64,000 bases of DNA from Nocardioides sp. Soil797 (GTDB taxonomy: Bacteria > Actinomycetota > Actinomycetes > Propionibacteriales > Nocardioidaceae): assembly GCA_001429555.1 (NCBI GenBank), contig LMSR01000002.1:55700-119699 (forward strand). The letters run 5' to 3'. The notes below the pieces were generated by a model, which had not been told where the DNA came from, searched no databases, and was given only the letters and a program-made list of their open reading frames with translations. The translations under genes were made by a program, and so were the position numbers. Shown here piece after piece: positions 60,682 to 64,000 of the stretch (position 1 is the first letter of the stretch; every line of letters begins with the position of its first letter).

Positions 60682-62043
60682 TCACTCGCTGGTGCGGCCG
60701 AGCGTGACCAGCTGGGGCTCTGCCGCCGCCGGTCCGCAGCACCCGCCCCCGGTCGAGGCGAGGGCAGCTGAGGCGTCGGGATCGTCGAAGGCACCGGCGC
60801 CGTTGCACACCCCGGTGTCGGGCAGGACCAGCTCGACACGGCCGGCTGCGTCGAAGTCGCCGTCCAGTGCGGCCAAGACCGAGCGGACCTGCTCATAGCC
60901 CGTCATCGCCAGGAATGACGGTGCGCGACCGTAGGACTTCATCCCCACCAGGTACAGGCCCTGCTCGGGCTGGGCGAGCTCCTTGTAGCCGTGAGGCGCC
61001 ACGTCACCACAGCTGTGGTGGTCGGGGTGAATCTGGTCTGCAAGGATCCGGGCCGCCCCGAGCGCCGGGTCGAGATCAAGTCGCACCTCGGAGAGGAATC
61101 CGAAGTCGGGGCGGAAGCCGGTGACCACGATGACCTCGTCGACGTCGGAGAGTTCCTGGCCGTTGATGGAGGTGATGCGAAGGCGACCATCGGCCTGGGC
61201 GGTGACGGATTCGGTGCGGAACTGGGTCACGTTGGTGACCAGCCCGCTGGTGGCGGCCGCCTTGGCGTCCTGTCCGAGCTTGCCGCGCTGCTCGAGCTGG
61301 TCGTTGTCGCCACCGCCGAACGCGTCTCCCACGCTGGGGCGGCGCAGCAGCCACGAGACCCGGGTGCCGGCGTCGTCGCCGGCGAGCTTGGCCAGGCCCA
61401 CGAGAACACCTTGGGCCGAGGCGCCCTTGCCGGCAACAGCGACGTGCTTGCCGGCGTGGCGAGCCGCGACGACCGGGTCCCGGAAGTCCGGGATGCCGTA
61501 GGTGATGCGCGCCGCGTTCTCGATCTCTCCGAGGGCCGGGTAACCGTCGGCGCCGAGCGGGTTGGGGCGGGTCCACGTTCCCGAAGCGTCCACGACCGCG
61601 CTGGCCAGCAGGCGCTCACGCCCTGCCGGGCCGTCGACGTGGATGGCGAACGGGTCGCTGTCACGGCCGGAGTCGACCATCAGGTCCCGACCCGCACGAC
61701 CAACCCCGATCGCCCGCGTGTCGTAGCGGATGTCCCCGCCGTTGGTGGTGGCCAGCAGATCCGCGAGCGGCTGAAGGTACGCGGTGCGCCACTCTCCACC
61801 CGTGGGGTAGGCGCCGCTCTCCGGGGCCACCCAGGTGCCGGCTGCCTCAAGAAGCCGACGGGCCGCGGGGTCGATCAGCTCGAACCACGAGGAGAACAAC
61901 CGCACATGGGCCCACTCCCCAACGGCGGCGCCGGCGTCCGGGCCGGCTTCGAGAACCACAAAGTCCATCCCCCGCTCGGCGGCATTCGCGGCGGCGGCCA
62001 GCCCAATGGGGCCGGCACCGATGATGACCACAGGGTGCTGCAT
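60682..62043 (-). CDS. ArsO-like NAD(P)H/FAD flavoprotein with Cys-rich tail
   Basis: This 453-aa flavoprotein monooxygenase-type protein has the FAD motif VIIGAGPIGLAAAANA at the N-terminus, a central NAD(P) motif VAVAGKGASAQGVLVG and the ATG-like segment VIVVTGFRPD. Its last 50 residues carry GVCNGAG and GGGCCGPAA, which could bind As(III). Such proteins recur beside ars genes in actinobacteria, but their reaction is not settled. It diverges from the ArsR-ArsN gene across two operator-like palindromes. Confidence 0.83.
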   Translation of the reverse strand: MQHPVVIIGAGPIGLAAAANAAERGMDFVVLEAGPDAGAAVGEWAHVRLFSSWFELIDPAARRLLEAAGTWVAPESGAYPTGGEWRTAYLQPLADLLATTNGGDIRYDTRAIGVGRAGRDLMVDSGRDSDPFAIHVDGPAGRERLLASAVVDASGTWTRPNPLGADGYPALGEIENAARITYGIPDFRDPVVAARHAGKHVAVAGKGASAQGVLVGLAKLAGDDAGTRVSWLLRRPSVGDAFGGGDNDQLEQRGKLGQDAKAAATSGLVTNVTQFRTESVTAQADGRLRITSINGQELSDVDEVIVVTGFRPDFGFLSEVRLDLDPALGAARILADQIHPDHHSCGDVAPHGYKELAQPEQGLYLVGMKSYGRAPSFLAMTGYEQVRSVLAALDGDFDAAGRVELVLPDTGVCNGAGAFDDPDASAALASTGGGCCGPAAAEPQLVTLGRTSE

Positions 62044-62070
62044 GACTCACTCCTCAAAGATCAACGGTTC

Positions 62071-62113
62071 ATCGACAAGCGTCGATAGAATGACTGTATC
62101 GACCTCTATCGAT
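62071..62113. promoter_or_regulatory. two ArsR-type operator palindromes
   Basis: ATCGAC-AAGC-GTCGAT at 62071-62086 and ATCGA-CCTCTA-TCGAT at 62098-62113 lie between the divergent flavoprotein and ArsR-ArsN genes. The second covers a possible upstream start (62112), which favours ATG 62136 for the fusion gene. Confidence 0.65.
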
Positions 62114-62135
62114 GAAAGCAAGGTATCCTCTCAAC

Positions 62136-63044
62136 ATGACGCCTTCACCGATCGACGCAGTCGTCGCCACATCCGCGCCACGCGGGCGCGCAATGCTTCC
62201 GGTGCTCGACGCAGCCCGCGCACCCGTGGCCCTCGGCAAGGTCGAGGCAGAGAACTACGCAGAGTGGTTCTCTGTCCTCGCCGACCCCAACCGGGTGCGC
62301 CTGCTGCACACAATTTCAACCTCCCCGGCCGGTGCCATGCGTATCGGCGACCTAGCAGCCGCGCTGGGGGTCAGCCAATCCACGTGCTCGCATCACGTCG
62401 AGCTGCTGCGGAAGGTCGGGTTCGTGGTGATCGACAAGGTGGGCACCTCAAGCATGGTTTCCGTCAACGCCGCCTGCTGCACCGGCCTGCCGCACGCCGC
62501 GGACGTCGTCATGGGCACCCTGTCCTCACCGCCGTGCTGCCCCGACGACCTGCCCGCCGACGTCACCACCAGACCGGTGACCGAGGACGACATGCAAACA
62601 GTCGTGGCCATCTACGCCGAGGGCCTCGCCACCCGCAACGCCACCTTCGAGACCAAGACACCCACCGCCAAGCAACTGCGCTCACGATGGCTGCCCGACC
62701 TGGCCTGGGTCGCAGAACTCGACGGCCAGGTCGTCGGCTGGACCGCCGTCACTCCGACCTCCACCCGGGACTGCTACGCCGGCGTCGGGGAAACCTCCGT
62801 CTACGTCACCGAGGCAGCCCGCGGACGGGGCGTCGGCAAATCCCTGCTGTTCACCCAGGTCACCGAGGCCGACAAAGCCGGACTCTGGACACTGCAGACC
62901 TCGATCTTCCCCGAGAATCGCGCCAGCATCGCGCTGCACCACTCCGCCGGCTACCGCACCCTGGCCGTGCGCACCCACATCGCCCAACTCGACGGCGCCT
63001 GGCGCGACACCGTCCTGCTCGAACGCCGCAGCGAACTCAATTAA
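62136..63044 (+). CDS. ArsR repressor fused to ArsN-type acetyltransferase
   Basis: This 302-aa fusion begins with an ArsR winged helix (YAEWFSVLADPNRVRLLHTI, then VSQSTCSHHVELLRKVGFV). A linker with metal-binding-like pairs (NAACCTG and SPPCCPDD) leads to a complete GNAT domain (ETSVYVTEAARGRGVGKSLL, then HHSAGYRTLAVRTHI). ArsN-type enzymes acetylate organoarsenicals such as arsinothricin, a mimic of phosphinothricin. One protein could thus sense trivalent arsenic and inactivate an arsenical antibiotic. It faces the flavoprotein gene across shared operators. Start 62112 is also open. Confidence 0.88.
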   Translation: MTPSPIDAVVATSAPRGRAMLPVLDAARAPVALGKVEAENYAEWFSVLADPNRVRLLHTISTSPAGAMRIGDLAAALGVSQSTCSHHVELLRKVGFVVIDKVGTSSMVSVNAACCTGLPHAADVVMGTLSSPPCCPDDLPADVTTRPVTEDDMQTVVAIYAEGLATRNATFETKTPTAKQLRSRWLPDLAWVAELDGQVVGWTAVTPTSTRDCYAGVGETSVYVTEAARGRGVGKSLLFTQVTEADKAGLWTLQTSIFPENRASIALHHSAGYRTLAVRTHIAQLDGAWRDTVLLERRSELN

Positions 63045-63115
63045 GAACGGCCACCGAAAATGGCGCGGACCACCTCAGAGTGGCCGAATCCGTCAATGTT
63101 GTCGTCACGGGCACC

Positions 63116-63195
63116 GTCAATCTTTCATGCATCTCGACAGTTGTGTCGAGTGTCGAGATGCAGCGGAGATTGATGTCGAGATGCAGCGAACTTTT
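63116..63195. repeat. 24-bp repeat cluster, right end of arsenic island
   Basis: An inverted copy at 63116-63139 (ending CATGCATCTCGACA) pairs with the left repeat at 54839. Two forward copies follow at 63151-63173 and 63174-63195, both starting TGTCGAGATGCAGCG. A shorter GTCAATGTT fragment lies near 63102. Confidence 0.75.
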
Positions 63196-63352
63196 CCAAA
63201 TGGGCGCGATGGTTCTTTCAACACTGAATCGATAGAGATTGGGCTGGGTGGTGGCGCTCACCGACATGCTCCGGAGGAGTGCGGTGACGCCTCCGGAGCA
63301 TGGGGCTGCTCACGGCCACGCCGGGCGATCGCGCCCGACGCGACCAGGTCCG

Positions 63353-63553
63353 TCAGGCGACACCCGATCCAGCCGACTCGGTGTCCTCAGCCTCCATGTC
63401 GACGGCCTCGATCGCTACGCCCGCCAGTGCGTCGAGCGCGAGGCTCAACTGCCGCTCGACGCCGGACTGCACGCTGTTGCACTCCTTCTCGATCTTGTCA
63501 GCGTTCTTGCGGATCGATCCCGACGCGGTCCGGATGACGTTGATGCGAGCCAC
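63353..63553 (-). pseudogene. 3' fragment of an unknown gene, truncated by a 24-bp repeat
   Basis: The frame encodes 66 residues from GTG 63553, helical and charged (IRKNADKIEKECNSVQSGV), ending in an acidic tail. Reading upstream, the frame stays open through AEECIQKAIDE to about 63590, where the 24-bp repeat (63594-63617) begins. The original 5' part therefore appears cut off. The family is not recognised. The rest of 63045-63742 shows only repeats. Confidence 0.4.
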
Positions 63554-63593
63554 TTCGTCAATCGCCTTCTGGATGCACTCCTCCGCTGTCGCT

Positions 63594-63617
63594 GTCGAGA
63601 TGCACGAAGGATTGACC
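63594..63617 (+). repeat. 24-bp repeat, outlying copy
   Basis: TGTCGAGATGCACGAAGG followed by ATTGAC is a diverged copy of the island-end repeat, adjoining the truncated minus-strand frame. Confidence 0.7.
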
Positions 63618-63742
63618 AGGGTTCTGGGCGAGACATGGCGGAATCATCTGATTCTGGGGTGGCCCACCAATGTCGGGAACCGACCAGATCGTCGCATTGG
63701 ACCCGTCCAGGTCAACCTCTGTTGGTGCGCTATCATCGCCGT

Positions 63743-64000
63743 ATGACGATGAATGTTGGGCAAGAGCAAATCGACAAGGCTGGTGCGCTGACCGCGGCCG
63801 CCTGTCTGTTCCATGGTTTTTCTGATCCGTCCCGGCTGGCCATCGTTCGTCACCTCGCGTTGGGTGAGCACCGGGTGGTGGACCTGACCGATCATCTCGG
63901 CTTGGCGCAGAGCACGGTCTCGAAGCACTTGGCCTGTCTCAAGGACTGCGGGCTGGTCACCTCCAGGCCGGAGGGTCGTGCCTCGATGTGGTCACTCAAC
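63743..64000 (+). CDS. ArsR-family metal sensor, CmtR-like (partial at window edge)
   Basis: The first 86 codons of a winged-helix repressor are present and run off the end. The core includes LFHGFSDPSRLAIVRHLALG, LGLAQSTVSKHLACLKDCGL and the wing RPEGRASMWSL. The Cys pair in CLKDCGL matches the Cd/Pb-binding pair of CmtR, so a cadmium/lead or related response is likely. ATG 63743 or 63749 may start it. A metal exporter gene would be expected just outside the window. Confidence 0.85.
   Translation, partial: MTMNVGQEQIDKAGALTAAACLFHGFSDPSRLAIVRHLALGEHRVVDLTDHLGLAQSTVSKHLACLKDCGLVTSRPEGRASMWSLN

Noticed and set aside
54839..63139. A complete insertion sequence or composite transposon
   Set aside because: No transposase or integrase frame is visible between the repeats, so only a cargo-type or decayed element is proposed.
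1..64000. tRNA and rRNA genes
   Set aside because: No cloverleaf-like sequence with a TTCRANNC-type arm or rRNA-like stretch was recognised by eye; a covariance-model search would settle this.

Overview
The window is a high-GC actinobacterial chromosome segment, most likely from Nocardioides or a close relative (Nocardioidaceae). The evidence is gene order and gene content: two blocks match Mycobacterium tuberculosis order, and the genes are GC-rich with frequent GTG starts. Block one is trxB, an rsmA-like gene, sigM, a pseudokinase gene, murJ, a DUF6049 gene and pcnA (Rv3913 to Rv3907c order). Block two is ino1, padR, ponA, a GT87-like gene, then rpsF-ssb-rpsR-rplI and dnaB (Rv0046c to Rv0058 order). 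In M. tuberculosis these blocks lie on opposite sides of oriC; here they lie side by side without dnaA between them.

Layout. 1-9861: redox, stress-sigma and cell-wall block ending in the CCA-adding enzyme. 9862-19288: a Zur-type operator with an AztD-like zinc lipoprotein, a RibD-like reductase, a GNAT remnant, a membrane alpha/beta hydrolase, an unusual family A polymerase, an SRPBCC protein, two tandem AIM24 genes and a rocD-like aminotransferase. 19289-25232: ino1/padR diverging from ponA and a membrane glycosyltransferase. 25306-29495: a minus-strand run (racemase fold, FemX-like, quinone reductase, TetR, SnoaL-like) diverging across a perfect TetR-type palindrome from a tightly overlapped plus-strand acyl-CoA catabolic operon (29627-36719).

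36931-42199 holds the most interesting cassette: an ECF-like sigma factor, a translationally coupled 164-aa protein, a cytosolic subtilase with four NPLHDS repeats, and a TPR-CHAT caspase-like protease. The order recalls the protease/sigma logic of the TPR-CHAT (Craspase) system, but no CRISPR array is present. 42294-47461: endonuclease IV, an HTH-PLP lyase fusion, a secreted anchored protein with a 33-aa membrane partner, and a Ser/Thr kinase. 47671-54823: the rpsF operon, two membrane proteins, a cluster of DnaA-box-like sites and dnaB, which carries a 376-aa intein with class 3 features in its P-loop.

54839-63139 is an arsenic-resistance island: EamA transporter, a dead ynfA, ArsC, Acr3, ArsR, a second ArsC, MFS, a flavoprotein and an ArsR-ArsN fusion. 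It is bounded by inverted 24-bp repeats with a possible 5-bp target duplication and contains no transposase. More copies of the repeat, a truncated gene and the start of a CmtR-like metal sensor follow.

Several intergenic repeat families are visible: a 22-bp tandem family, a GTCATACG palindrome family with a perfect 63-bp duplication, and a 57-bp palindrome family. No tRNA, rRNA, complete IS element or CRISPR array was seen.
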